The notes beneath the pieces are model-generated. The model had not been told where the DNA came from. It did not search any database and saw nothing but the letters and a program-made list of their open reading frames with translations. Shown here piece after piece: positions 1 through 12,590 of a stretch of DNA of 35,256 bases (position 1 is its first letter; each line of letters opens with the position of its first letter). This stretch comes from Conidiobolus incongruus B7586 (lineage: Eukaryota; Entomophthoromycota; Entomophthoromycetes; Entomophthorales; Conidiobolaceae), in the NCBI GenBank assembly GCA_000697335.1, contig JNEM01013957.1:1-35256 (forward strand), read 5' to 3'. A program made the position numbers and the translations under genes.

Positions 1-847
1 ATTTTTAATAATAAAAAATTTATTTTTTTATTTATTTTATATATATATTTTTTTAAAACTAATAATATATTTAAAAAATCAAGAACTAAAAAATCTTATT
101 TTTTTAATATTAAGATAATAATAGGTAAAACTTTGATTAGTTTATTAATAAATATTCAAATTATATTATTATAAAATAGTTATAATACACTCATATTTTT
201 GTATAATGATTATATTTCTGAATTCAATTGTCCTTGAAAATCTACTATTAAATAATTTAATAAATTATATTACTCAGTTATTAATCTATTGAATTTTTGT
301 TTTTGCTTTTGTTTTAAAATATTTTTTACTTAAATCTTTTAAGTAATATATTATCTGAAATATATTACTATTATTTCATTGATGTAAAATGCAATATTTC
401 ATAATGTCTTTTCATATAGAATCAAATTTCTTATATTGTATATTAAATTTCTAAACTTTACTACTAATTTGAATATATTAATCCGAATTTTATATTAAAT
501 AATTCAAATTCAATAATATAAATATGTAACATTGGATATAAAGAAAAAAAAATCATTCCAAAATCAAATTAGTTTTACAAAGTTAATATAATATCCATAT
601 ACTAAGAAATTTGTAATAGTGCTAAAATTAAAAATTTAGACTTTAAGATATCACAAATCAATAAAATCAAGTCGGTAATTTTAATAGCTTGTACACTGTC
701 CGATAGTTTATTAGACTAAAATAAAGCAATTATTACCAATGCCAACTTTAATTATAAAATCACTTTATTAGATTAAAAATAATACTGATTTTCAAATTAT
801 TTTTATTTTTAATAATAAAAAATTAATGAATTTGAATAATTTTTATA

Positions 848-869
848 ATATATATATATATATATATAT
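848..869. repeat. (TA)n microsatellite
   Basis: Uninterrupted alternating T and A, about 11 units, in the first AT-rich desert. Shorter runs of the same kind occur at about 6323-6340 and 7071-7090. Confidence 0.9.
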
Positions 870-1758
870 TGAATCAATAAATTTTTAAAATTTTATTATC
901 AATTATTAATTAATTAATTATTAAATATCATAAATATTAATAATACGGATATATTAATTATTATAATATACTATTAATAAATAAAATTTAGCAAATTGAA
1001 TAAGTAACAGTTTCAAAATAATTATTTTAATTGAAAATTTCGGAGTGTCAAATATTAATTGTATGATAAATTTCAATTGCTTAGAATTTAACAAAGTACA
1101 CTGACTAGCATTGGATTCGAATGTATTGAATTGTAACAACTTGTTTGGATAGGATTATAATTGGCAGCTAATTGTTGATAAACTAATGCCAAAGAACGTT
1201 AAAATTAATCATTTTTTTATCAATTACTTGGCTCTTTTTCGAACAAGAATTTTTCCTGAATTGTTATCTGAACCATATCTATAAGTATCCATTTTTTATA
1301 TTATTAATTGAAATAAGGTGAAATATAGCTTTGAGATAATTTAAATTTTTCATTTATAAAATTTTAATTTAAATATATTGAATTTAATAATTCTACTCTA
1401 AGAAAAATAATATTTAGAGAATTTTAATTTAAAACATATATCCTTAATATTGATTCAATATATTTTAATAATGTTTTCAATATATTGATTTCAATAATTG
1501 TCAAATTATATTATTTATTAAAATTAATATTTTTTATAGTAAATTCTATATGATTACTTAAAATTCCGTTTTTTCCAAATTGGAACAAATACTCAATTAT
1601 TCATATTTATCAAGTTCTTAAAATATATTATTAATTCTTAATATTATTTAATTGTTCACTTCATAAAAATATCCTTATTATTATAATTAATATTTAATAT
1701 TTAATAGATATTTTTCTATATTAAGATAATTATTCAAAGGTAATTAATAGTTATATTC

Positions 1759-1813
<55 letters not shown>
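1759..1813. repeat. (AAT)n microsatellite
   Basis: About 18 uninterrupted AAT units, the longest trinucleotide run in the window. It is not in a reading frame. Confidence 0.95.
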
Positions 1814-1814
<1 letters not shown>

Positions 1815-3442
1815 AGATTGATAAAATTTAAAGTTAACTCATTTCAGTATTAAAATATATTATTAAGAATAGTTGATTATAATAATAATTTTCAAATTAA
1901 AACAATTTGTCTTTAAATCACTTGTATATATTTCCAATATTATTATAATAGATTAATTAATTTGTCTTAGTTTTTATTGAAAAGATAATACTAGGGTACA
2001 ATTATCCCTATTCTAGTACAGTGAGATTATCCTTATAATTACTTTCAAATCAATTTTCAAAGCAAATTATTAAAGTATTTAACCCTAAATCAAATAAAAA
2101 CTAAAAACATGTATGATAATCTCTAATCTCTAAATTTAAAATTAATTAGTTTAAAATATTATTAAGGTTTTCAATTAATAATATATTTAGCATTTTATTA
2201 ATTTTATCTGAATTAGGAATTAAAAAGAGAATAATTTTAGAATAATATTGAATTAATAAATAAGTAAATAAATTTAAAATAATAATATTGAATAATTTGT
2301 ATATATTATTAATAATCTAAGAGATGATCATTTAATTTTGAAATTAAGCCATTTTAAAGTAATAATAATAATAAGTTTCTTCTCAAATTTGAATATTTTC
2401 CATGTAATGTAAAATATATTTCACTTAAATCTCAAAAATGTAGAATAGTCATATGTCAACCTACAATTCTATAAAAAGTGATTAAGATAAAAATAGCATT
2501 TTAAGTTAACTTTATAGCATAATTAAATCGAGATGTATATTATAGAAATTATGTAAGTAATAATATACTATGCCATATATTAACAATATTCATTAAATTC
2601 AATTTGTGTTAACTATATTCATTAGTTTTATGGCTTAAAATTTAAATAATAAAAATAAAATAAAAAGTAATTTTTTTATATTCATTAATTTTTAATTAAA
2701 TTTAATATTTTTAATTATTATATATATATTATTAAAAGGAAATTATTTTTAAAAAAAATATATTTATTATAACCTAATGTTAAATGTAGTATCTAATATT
2801 AATAAGTTAAGAAATTTAAAGTCATATAAATTGATTAAATTTAATCATCTTTTGTTTTAATTTGGGTTACATCAATTCATAAAATAGTACTTAAAATATT
2901 AAATATGTAATAGTGTACTTAATGATTATGTACATTTTATCATATATTTTAATCCTAACTACATTTGATTAATATTGAATACAATTTGATGCAGTACTCC
3001 AAATAGTAATACAGTACCCACTCCCACAGTTAATTAGAATCAGTATCTGCGCTTTGGATTGAAAGTAGAATGGATCCAAGGGAAAGGTACTCAAATTCAT
3101 TTCAAATTAGTAAAATTTTAAAAAACATATTAAAATTATTGATACCTTGAAAGAAATTACTAATTGGACTAAATTTATCCGATTAACTTAAAGATAGAAT
3201 AAAAAAAAATAAAAAAAATTTTTTTTAGAATATGAGAAAAATTGATTAAATTAAATTAATAATAAAAAAATATAAAATAATTATAATATAGTATTAAATA
3301 ATTTATTGAATATAATATACATAAAAAAATATATATATAGATACTTTTTGGATGTTATACAATAGAAGGAGGGTAAAGAATATAGGATCAATTTATCCTA
3401 TTACTTTGAACACTTAATAATATATTCTCTAGTTAAATTCAA

Positions 3443-4006
3443 CTATTTGGAATTTAATTTGGAAAAATTTTGGAACACTTTCGATAGTGATCGGGATCTT
3501 TCACGTGTAGCAGTTGTTTCGGTGGGCGTTTTCGGTGTTATAGGCTCAAAATCAATGAGAGATAATTCGTCATCATCGAGGAATTCGCCTAATGGGAGTC
3601 TATGTACAAGATCTTCGTCGAATGAATCGAGGTGTGATAAAGAAGACGAAGATGAGGATGAAAAGCTTCTGAAGGAGGACATGGAGGGAAACTTGATGCG
3701 TTTGGGGAGGATTGAGGTCTTCTTAGGTGATGGAGATGTGGGACTGAAAGAGCTAGTATTTGAAATAATTGGCTCAACGCTATCAGCAGAATAACTGTGT
3801 TTATGATGGTAAATGGGAAGGCTGGATTGAGAAACACAATGTATTTTAGTGTTTCTATAGTTTGTATTATTGGATTCTTTGCAAGCTTGACGGTTGATGT
3901 TGCTAGAGTTGAGGTACTTTTGGGCTTGATTCAACCAATTCTCCAAATCTTCCTCTTCTCTGATTTTAAGATGAATAATGGTGCTGGTTTGAGTAGTGTC
4001 ATCCAT
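3443..4006 (-). CDS. Ser-rich low-complexity protein, unknown function
   Basis: Single-exon frame of 187 residues; I do not recognise the family. The N-terminal third is mixed (a short acidic stretch with EEEDLENW near residues 18-25). The middle is dominated by Ser, Thr and Pro, with a run of Ser near residues 115-122, followed by an acidic patch (EFLDDDELSLIDFEP) and a basic, Arg/Ser-containing tail with several possible phosphorylation sites (TPKTP, RSRSLS). No signal peptide or membrane segment is visible, so a soluble, largely disordered, perhaps regulatory protein is likely (inference). The start is the first ATG, preceded by a TATA-like box about 120 nt upstream. The region is clearly richer in G and C than its surroundings, which supports coding. 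An antisense frame at 3447-3794 is treated as a shadow because it is shorter and has no promoter-like signal. Confidence 0.6.
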   Translation of the reverse strand: MDDTTQTSTIIHLKIREEEDLENWLNQAQKYLNSSNINRQACKESNNTNYRNTKIHCVSQSSLPIYHHKHSYSADSVEPIISNTSSFSPTSPSPKKTSILPKRIKFPSMSSFRSFSSSSSSSLSHLDSFDEDLVHRLPLGEFLDDDELSLIDFEPITPKTPTETTATRERSRSLSKVFQNFSKLNSK

Positions 4007-4122
4007 TTTAAATAAATATATACAAGAAATAACTCAAGAGTCAATCAATGATATTGAGTTTAATCCAAGAGATCAGATATAATATAGTCAAAGGTAACCT
4101 ATTTGTGATAGTGAGAACTGTA

Positions 4123-4136
4123 GGGTATTTATACCC
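4123..4136 (-). promoter_or_regulatory. Palindromic TATA box of the Ser-rich gene
   Basis: Read on the minus strand this is GGGTATAAATACCC: a TATAAA box whose flanks form a 6-bp inverted repeat (GGGTAT/ATACCC). It lies about 120 nt before the ATG at 4006, a reasonable distance for a TATA box plus a short leader. Confidence 0.5.
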
Positions 4137-4181
4137 AACATCAATTATTACGGATATATTAATTAAAATAATTTGATGTTG
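4136..4181. repeat. Inverted repeat directly upstream of the TATA box
   Basis: CAACATCAA at 4136-4144 is matched by its exact reverse complement TTGATGTTG at 4173-4181, with a 28-bp AT-rich centre. It abuts the TATA palindrome on its upstream side (minus-strand sense). It could be a paired binding site for a dimeric regulator; function is inferred from position only. Confidence 0.4.
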
Positions 4182-7100
4182 AGAGGAATTGCAATATGTC
4201 AACATTTCTCTTCTTTTAGAATTGGTGTGTGGCTACACAAATTCAATTAAACGCCTAAAAAAGATCAACTGGATACGAATTCTAATTGGGTGACCCTCAC
4301 TTTTACCCACTTACTCATTGAAATAAATTTTTATAAAACTGATTGGATAATATAGGATTAATCCACTATCAGCCAATGGATTTCCTTCATGTGATTTCAC
4401 CGAATTCTCGAATTTTTTTACTGGTTACCAAATATTTCTAAAATCAATTTCAACTTGAATTTTATCAGTAAAAAACAAAAAATTTAAAATCAAAAGCAAT
4501 GCCATAAAAAACACCAAAATCGAAAAGCCAATCTGAACTTTGAAACTAATAAAATATAAAAAGTAAAACTTGGCTATGTGAAATTGGTTGAATACTTTAT
4601 TTTTGATAATCTAAGAAATGCTGTTATAATAGTATGAGGTGATTTAATAATAGATAAATAACATTATTAATTAACATTAATTATCCAACTGAAAATTATT
4701 CAATCCATGAATTCATGTATATAATCATAACAATGAAGTAGTGATTATTATTATTATATTCTTTATAAAAAATAATGCAAACATGTATTAGAATATCGTT
4801 TTATAAAAAAATTAAAAAACTATTAATTATATTAAATCCCGAATTATTAATTTATATTAATTATTTTTCAAATTTGAAATTGAATATTATAAAAATTATT
4901 TTAATCATCAATATTATTATCAAATTCAAATATTTCAATCTAAATTAAAAAAATATTTTATCAGATATTGATTTTTTCCAAAATTATAATTATCATCATT
5001 AAACTCATATGATAAGGAAGCATATAATTGAGACATTTATTTGTTTTTTTATAGTCATAATACTCTTTTACTTATTTCTTTATATTTTCAATTTAAATAA
5101 AAACTAATATATTTAATCATATGAGAATATATTTATCCATCGATAATTTAATAAATATAAATCAAATAAATTATTTATTAAATTATTTAAATTCAAAATA
5201 TTTGATAAAAAAATATTTCAATATAATAAATTTCATATGAATACAATATAAACCAATATAAATATTACTTTTACTATCTTTTTTGCATATTCTTAATATG
5301 ACTATTTAAGTTTAAATTTTCATCAATATATTTAAAAAAACTATTAAATAAACTGTGACTTTATCAATTAAAAATATGATCAACTATCTGACTAATTTGA
5401 AATAAATTTAACAAATCTATTATGAACAAATATTTAATTGTTTTCTTTTGAAAATTTAGAAATAAAACATGTGCAAATCAAAAGTACAACATATATATAT
5501 ATATTATTTTCAATAAGTACAAGAATTATAATTATCAGAAGTTTTTTAATTAATGGGTTTTATCTTGCTTTTAAAGCTTGAAAAACGTGAAATTAAGTGT
5601 GATTTTTTGTTTTAGAAATTAAAATAATTAATAATTAATAATCATAATTCTTTTAATAACTTGATTATATCTTTTTTTGTAAATATATATTATTATCATA
5701 ATATATTCAATATTAATTCAAATATAAAAAATATTCATTAAAAAATTTTTTTGTTTATTTGAATTTAGCATAAATTAGATATTATATGAAATTTAAATAA
5801 TTTTATATTTAATATTGTTATTTATTAAAATGAGGTATATTGTCTAATAATTAGAATATAATAGATTGATAGTTATACCTATTTAAAAATAATATATTTT
5901 CAATTTTTTTATAGATAATTAATTTATCATATTTGACTATTGCAAAAAAAGAATAAGACAAAGATATTTAGTATAATCAATTCATTATTTAAAATTTTTA
6001 TATTTTAATAGATATAAATTTTAACAAAAGATTATATGGATTAATTCCTGTATCTTTAAAACTTATTTTAATAGAAAAATAAGTATTTCATTGTTGAAAA
6101 TAAATGTTAAATTATCAAATTCAGATCTTATGAATAGTTGCATCCAGTTAACTTATCGAAATTATGATCTCTCTTTCCTTTAAGAGGTTTATAAGATAAA
6201 CATGATAGTTTTAATTAGGATTTATCATACTAATAGTAGTATTTTTTTATTATTAGTATTTTTTATTTTAATTTTATACAATAAATTTAAGTTTTAAATT
6301 AGTTAATAATATAGAAGAAAATATATATATATATATATTTTAAAATTAAAATAATTGAAATTTAATTTTAATTTTAAAATAAGATAATTAAAATCAAATA
6401 TTCTTAAAAATTTTTATCAATTATAAATAAAAAAAAATTTAAAATAACTCATTTTTGTTTAAACTAATTAGGTGCTATTTGACATGTCATATTGCATTCG
6501 AGAATATAGAAGTGCATAATTTGAATTAAAACATTAAAACCGAAAAGAAATCAAATTATTGGAAGAAATTTATATCCGTTTATTACGCCTCATAATCTGA
6601 TAGATTTTAATTGATATCTAATGGTGCTAGATGAATCCACTGATTCATATTATCTCATCAATTTTACATTTTAGTTCTGCATGCATTTATTGAATTTATT
6701 ACCTTCCGTTTTTCTAGATTGAATGCTCTAAACTCTTGGAAATGGACATTTTAGTAGAATTGATGAGCTTTTAACAATTGTAGTAGCAATTATATATTGG
6801 TATGAGTGATTATTTTAATCTAATGCAAAATTAATTAGGATTAAATTAATGTTAATATTTTTATCCATAATTGTTAATAATAATAATAATATTAATAATA
6901 ATAATAATTAATTTAATGGACAAAATAAATAAAAGTTATTAATATTTTAATATTAATTTTCAATAAAATAATAATTAATATTCGGTGTAAATTAATTATA
7001 GTAATTGTAAGAATTTAATAATATAATTTTATTGAATTTACTATTATAGAACTTTGATGATTATGATTAATATATATATATATATATATATTTTTCAACT

Positions 7101-7668
7101 ATCAATTATTTTAAAATACTTGTTTTTTTAATTTAAAAATTCTAGTATTAAATCAATTAAATCAATTAAATCATTGATTTCTCAAATATATATATTATAT
7201 TAAAATAGTTTTCGAAATTAAGTTAATTGATTTATTGAATCTTGTCAGATAATATAATAAATAATAGAGGTTAACATGGAGGATTTTAATATTGAATAAT
7301 AGCCAATAAACAATTTAGTTTTTTTGCACGAAATTTAAGTGTATTCATATTCTATTTTATTAATGTGAATTTGTATATAGTAATAACTAATGAAATATTT
7401 CAAAAATAAGTTGAATACAAATACACACTTAGTTTTTCTTTGAAATTTGCAAATTAGCTCATAATTCATTATAATTCAAAATTTCAACTATTAATTTTAT
7501 AATGTAATCTATTTTTTAATATAATTATAAATATTAAACATTATATTTTAATATCTATCGAATGATTACTCATATATTAATATTTCTTATATTGAAGCTA
7601 ATGATTTAATTATTCTGGTATGTGTTATAATTAAGATAAACTCCAAAAGGTATCTATAATTTTTTTTC

Positions 7669-7704
<36 letters not shown>

Positions 7705-9245
7705 CAATTAAGTTATAATTTTATTATAATCTGGTCACTTGGTTAATTATAGGCAACAGTCATTAATCCAAATTTCAATTGAATATATTTTGAACCGCTA
7801 GTTTATTAATTATTATTCCAAATATTCTATTAAAAATTATAATATACCCTTAATAAAATGAATTTACTATAATCTAACATTTTTAATAGACTAAGAAAAA
7901 TCAACTATTACATGAATATGCTAATTAACTTAAATCAAAATTCCAAGAGAAATATAAGTATTGAATTTTAATATTCTCTTCAATACTAAGTCAATTTACT
8001 TTGCAATATTAATACGTTTTTTAATAGTGCATGGAGATTAATGCAGTTATAGAACCTCTCCGATTAATTTATAGTTATTTTTGGTAATAAATTAATGATT
8101 GACAATATGTGATTACTTTATAAATTTTTAATAAAAATCAAATATTTTGTAACAATTTTCCACTATTTTAAATTTAATATAATCAAGTTACGTATTACAA
8201 ATTTATTTTTTTTGATTTATTAAAATTTTAAAAATCCTCTTTTTTTAATATTTTAATTAAATAAAATTTAGTTTAATATAGTAAAATATAAATTATAAAT
8301 CATAGTGATTAATAAAATAAGATATTTATAGTAGTTATTTTATAATTTACTAAAGAATCTGAAATAAAGTAATGACTTAAAACAATTACAAATATGCTAA
8401 ATATTAAATGAAACAATTTCCATTTTATGTTTTAATTAATCGAACTATTTGAAATTTAATTTAATTTTTTATAATTTAGTGATATCAAAAGCAATTAATT
8501 GATAATCACCAATTTATAGTTTAATTTCATATTCTGATATCATTAGTTATTACACCAAGTTATTTCATAGTTAGATTATTCAATTATATATAAATGATGC
8601 AATGAATTAATTGAATAATCAAATATTAAATTGACGTTGGAATTTAATAAATCAAAGTAATTGACAGCGATTAAAGGGTATAACAAGTAAAATAGTATTA
8701 GATTAGCAACATATAAGAATATTGACTTCAAAAATTGATTGATATTTAATTTTAGTATGCATTACACATTTAAAATTTACATAATAATTTATCAATTCTA
8801 AAATAACGATTTTAACGTTTAATTGATTAAAATATTCTTTAATAATTTGAAGGGATTCTTTAATGATTATTAAACTCAATAATCGCAGGGTCTTAAGGGG
8901 TTGGCAATTTAATTAATGTCAAATTCATTTGGTAATATATATTGGTGATCATTCTTCAATCTTTTCAATTTTTAACAATAATATCTACTTCAATTTTCAA
9001 TATGGAAGACAACTTGCTAGACTTTCCCATTAATCGAAAATTAAAATCTATAGTAATAGCATTTTAATTCATCTATTTAATCTATCTTACTAAATAATAA
9101 CTAGATACTAAATAATGATATAAGGGAATTCAAGTTGTATATTAAAAATCATTTTGAAACTATAGTAATTCATATTAACATGAACTTAAACAACCTGTAA
9201 TAACAGAGAATTGCTTAGAATTTAATTGATATAACTATTTTATTA
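4182..9245. other. AT-rich gene-free stretch
   Basis: No gene supported. The stretch is AT-rich with simple repeats. A less AT-biased part at about 6470-6800 contains a short frame with an LDESTD motif (see findings). The 500 bases upstream of the Ser-rich gene (4182-4560) are also more mixed in composition and may hold further promoter sequence. Confidence 0.5.
7669..7704. repeat. (AAT)n microsatellite
   Basis: About 12 AAT units in gene-free sequence, same unit and orientation as the run near 1.8 kb. Confidence 0.9.
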
Positions 9246-11777
9246 ATGAAAATTCAAAATTTTGAATTTGTTAAAATTGGATTTAAATAGTAATTTTATT
9301 AAATTTATTTTTCATTTTTTTTATATTTTTATTAATAAATTTATAGCTGTTGCAAAATGGTTGATTTGAGTAATTTGGGTTTAATCAAAGGTAAATAAAT
9401 ATAAATATTTAAATTTTAATACTCTAATTAATAAAATTTCCAGTTATTCATATTGGATTATGGCTCTTCAATCCATCTCCTCCAATACTTAATCAAACTA
9501 TAGGGCTTAAGTTTATTGAACATATGAATAGAATGTTTATTCAGTAAGTGACCTTAATGGATTCTATATATTATATTAATTAATATTCATACTTACCAAT
9601 AATATATCTAGATGTGTACAGTTAAATTCTAAGAAGAATGAGTTCACATTAATTAACCAAATTAAAGACTATTGCAATAATTTTTATCAATATAGTAATT
9701 TTATTAATATATTTTTTAATAGTTTTAATATCAAAGCTAATCATTGTTTTTAGTATTAAAATTAGATAATTCAAATATACATATTTATCAAAATTTATTA
9801 ATTGATTTTATTTGGTCAATTATTGATTTCAATAATATTCAATTAAATGTATTTTTGATTCAATTTTTATTAGATATTGATCAAATCAAAGGGTATATCA
9901 TACTTGTATAATATTATTCTTCTTTTTTAATATGATAATCTATTAGATTGGGCAAATACGTTGTCAAACACCGATTACATTATCAATGGGATTTAGATTG
10001 GATTGTATTGGTTAATAACCATTTAGACCAATTAATAAAACCTGTCATAACTGAGTCAAAGAGTGGCTCGAAAGAGGATCCATTGAATGAGTGTATGGAT
10101 TTTGCTAGTCAAATTTCTGTTAAAGGCTTGGTGTGGTGGTTTAGGTTTCAAAAAATCAAATTAATGTCACTTCAGGTCCCTTATCCCCAACTGAAAGATC
10201 AATTAGCACAAATTAAAAGAGATCTCAGGAGATCCAAAGAGCTGACTCCAAAGCAAGTGAAGGTTTTGATTGAGCAAAAACTGAAACAGCAGTGGATTGC
10301 GTTACATGAGGTAAAAACAAAATGAACTGCCAAGTATTCTTTTATTAATAATGGATTTTAGTATTATTTTAACCAATCAGAGGCAATTGATATCCTTTTA
10401 CAATTTCAGGCTATTTGTAATGATCGTGCTGGATTGATTAATTTAACTAATAGAGAACAATTGAAGGAATTGATAAATAAGTTGCAACTGGCCATAGATA
10501 GCATTGATTCTAATTTCCCTCTACATTACGCCTTCCAATTAACTCAAGCTTATTACTCAATATTAAATCAATTTAACTTTATCTGGCTTTATCAATCAGA
10601 AAGTAGCCAGTTATCTCACTCCATACAATGGCCCCATGCCAATACACCGTACCTGATTGATCCAGTTGAGCTCATCTTAACAAACAAGATTCGATTCAAT
10701 AACCCAAGCATACCTCAGGCTGAAAGAGATTGGAGTGGTGCTATTTTGAAACGTATGGTCAAGGCAATGGAGTCGGAGTTACCTAAATACCAGCTTGAAA
10801 ATATTAGTTGGGAGTTAGATACTTTCATTACGACCATGTCAAGTTTTATTGATACAATAGTATGGAATAATCTGTTCATTCAGTTATTTCCAAACTTAAA
10901 ATGGCAATCTGCACCATCTGGTACTTTAAATTTGAATGACATAGAATTGTTTTGTTTTCACTTACTGTTGCAAAAAATGATGTATTTGATGGAGCATTAC
11001 AAAATTCAGCATTTCAACCAATTCCAATTGTTATGGCATTTGAAATCAGATTTCCTCAGTTCCAGTCAAATTGAATTTTGGAGGTATTGTCTAGTGGAAT
11101 ATGGCATCTTTGGCTATCTGAAACCTTATATTCCATCAATATCTCAGTCACAGTTCACTAAATGTTTAAACGAAATCCGAGGCCATAGTATCCATCCTAA
11201 GTATTGGGATCAGTTCCGGTCAATTGAACAGATTTACAACCAGTTAGTGAATAGAATATCAAAATATCATCCATTATTCAGTCATTATCAATCAGCCAAA
11301 TTCACTTTAAAATTTCAGAAAAAGGAAAAATATTTGATATTACCAGATATCAATACTGGTAAAAAATTTTATCCTATCTTGGATTTTAATTATAGTGATC
11401 ATAGCCAAGTCAATAAGGATAATTTAATTAATATAAAACAGTTGAATCCCAAGCATTTCTGTCATTTGAATGACTCTCAACTAAGGTATTGGATTAAATG
11501 CTGTTTAAAATTGGAACAATCATTGCACCATTCAGATAATAATGATAATTCATCAAAAGACTCCAATACATCTCCCATAGGCTCTAATGAATTGACATTT
11601 AACCAGCGAAGGCAGCCTAATTCAACTACTTCTAAGCCGAGTCGACTGAAATTCATCCCAACAGCAGATTGTCCCAACCTGATCCCAGATCTCAATTCAC
11701 CTAACCCTTCTCCCTTTATTTTGAAAACACCTCAAGATCCTCATTTTTTATACTATGATGACGATAAATACGATTAA
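9246..11777 (+). CDS. 713-aa orphan protein, helical, seven exons
   Basis: Proposed exons: 9246-9289, 9347-9390, 9444-9543, 9612-9694, 9754-9892, 9947-10310, 10410-11777. Every junction is GT-AG and keeps the frame; introns are 53-99 nt. I do not recognise the family. The protein looks soluble and mostly alpha-helical: Leu/Ile/Phe-rich helices in the first 150 residues, a basic segment around residues 200-255 (RDLRRSKEL, then KxxIEQKLKQQW), long amphipathic helices to about residue 600, then a disordered tail rich in Asn, Ser and Pro that ends in the acidic DDDKYD. No signal peptide, zinc motif or nucleotide-binding loop is visible. A later start at 9357 (MVDLSN) would give 695 residues. I prefer 9246 because an exon there joins in phase across a typical 57-nt intron ending at TATAG just before the later ATG. 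The last exon is certain; the first two are the least secure. Confidence 0.75.
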
Positions 11778-12009
11778 ATTATTAATTATTTTCATTAATA
11801 TCTATTATAATTTTAATTTTTATAAGAATAAATTAATTATAATAATTTTTTTTAAATATTTTATTAAAAAATATTTCAATTTTTTTTATTAAAATTATTT
11901 AATTAAATTAAATCAAAAATATTTTATAGATAATATATTAATATAAAAGTGTGTTAAATATTTTAATTATTTTAATGTGTTTATTAATTTATAATTAATC
12001 AAAATTATA

Positions 12010-12029
12010 TTATATATATATATATATAT
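12010..12029. repeat. (TA)n microsatellite
   Basis: Ten TA units, shortly downstream of the orphan gene. Confidence 0.85.
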
Positions 12030-12376
12030 TTTTCAATATTAATAATTAAATCTATTTTAATTTTGTTGATTTATATAATCATCATTTAAAAAGTTATAAA
12101 TTGATTTATTTAATATTTGCATGATTATATAACAATGATTCAATATTTATTTTAACTTAGTTAAATAGACTCTCTCTCTCAATCAATATAAAAGTGACAT
12201 TTTCATTGAAAATTACAAGGATATTAAATTCATAATAAATATGCTAATATTGTTTTTTTTGATAATTATTACAATTTAAAAACAAACATTTATCACAGCA
12301 ACATAAATTATTATTTAAATAGTAACTTAAAATTTATATGGGAAATTTATTTATTATTGGATAAATTTATAATAAA

Positions 12377-12382
<6 letters not shown>

Positions 12383-12409
<27 letters not shown>
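12383..12409. repeat. (TA)n microsatellite
   Basis: About 13 uninterrupted TA units in non-coding sequence. Confidence 0.9.
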
Positions 12410-12413
<4 letters not shown>

Positions 12414-12553
12414 TAAATTCAATATCTTATAATAAAAATTTTATCAATTTAATTAATTATCAAAATATAATTTAATAAAAATAAAAAAATTATTATTAAA
12501 AAATATCTTTTTATATTTTTATTATAATTTTGTCAAAAATTTATATTAAAAAA

Positions 12554-12589
<36 letters not shown>

Positions 12590-12590
12590 T
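12554..12590. repeat. (ATT)n microsatellite
   Basis: About 12 ATT units. The strand orientation is opposite to the AAT runs near 1.8 and 7.7 kb. Confidence 0.9.

Larger units (their letters stand above)
1..3442. other. AT-rich gene-free stretch
   Basis: No gene supported. The sequence is almost entirely A and T with frequent stops in all frames, short homopolymers and simple repeats. A 61-codon open frame on the minus strand at 954-1139 is hydrophobic low-complexity sequence and looks like chance. A pocket of more mixed composition lies at about 2985-3100 (see findings). The first 130 bases resemble sequence near 32.5 kb. Confidence 0.6.

Noticed and set aside
944-960. 17-base match TACGGATATATTAATTA, also at 4149-4165
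   Set aside because: In sequence this AT-rich, a few exact matches of this length are expected in 35 kb, so it is not evidence of a shared element.
1075-1115. tRNA-like T-loop (ATTCGAATCC on the minus strand)
   Set aside because: The flanking bases do not form the T stem, and no acceptor or anticodon arm fits.
954-1139. 61-codon minus-strand frame
   Set aside because: Hydrophobic low-complexity residues in AT-rich DNA, no partner exons, no domain; expected by chance.
1980-2030. Sequence resembling part of a LAGLIDADG homing endonuclease site (TAGGGATAA)
   Set aside because: Only the first half of the site matches; most likely coincidence.
3447-3794. 115-codon plus-strand frame inside the Ser-rich gene
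   Set aside because: It is antisense to the longer minus-strand frame, has no promoter-like signal, and its residues mirror the Ser-rich codons of the other strand.
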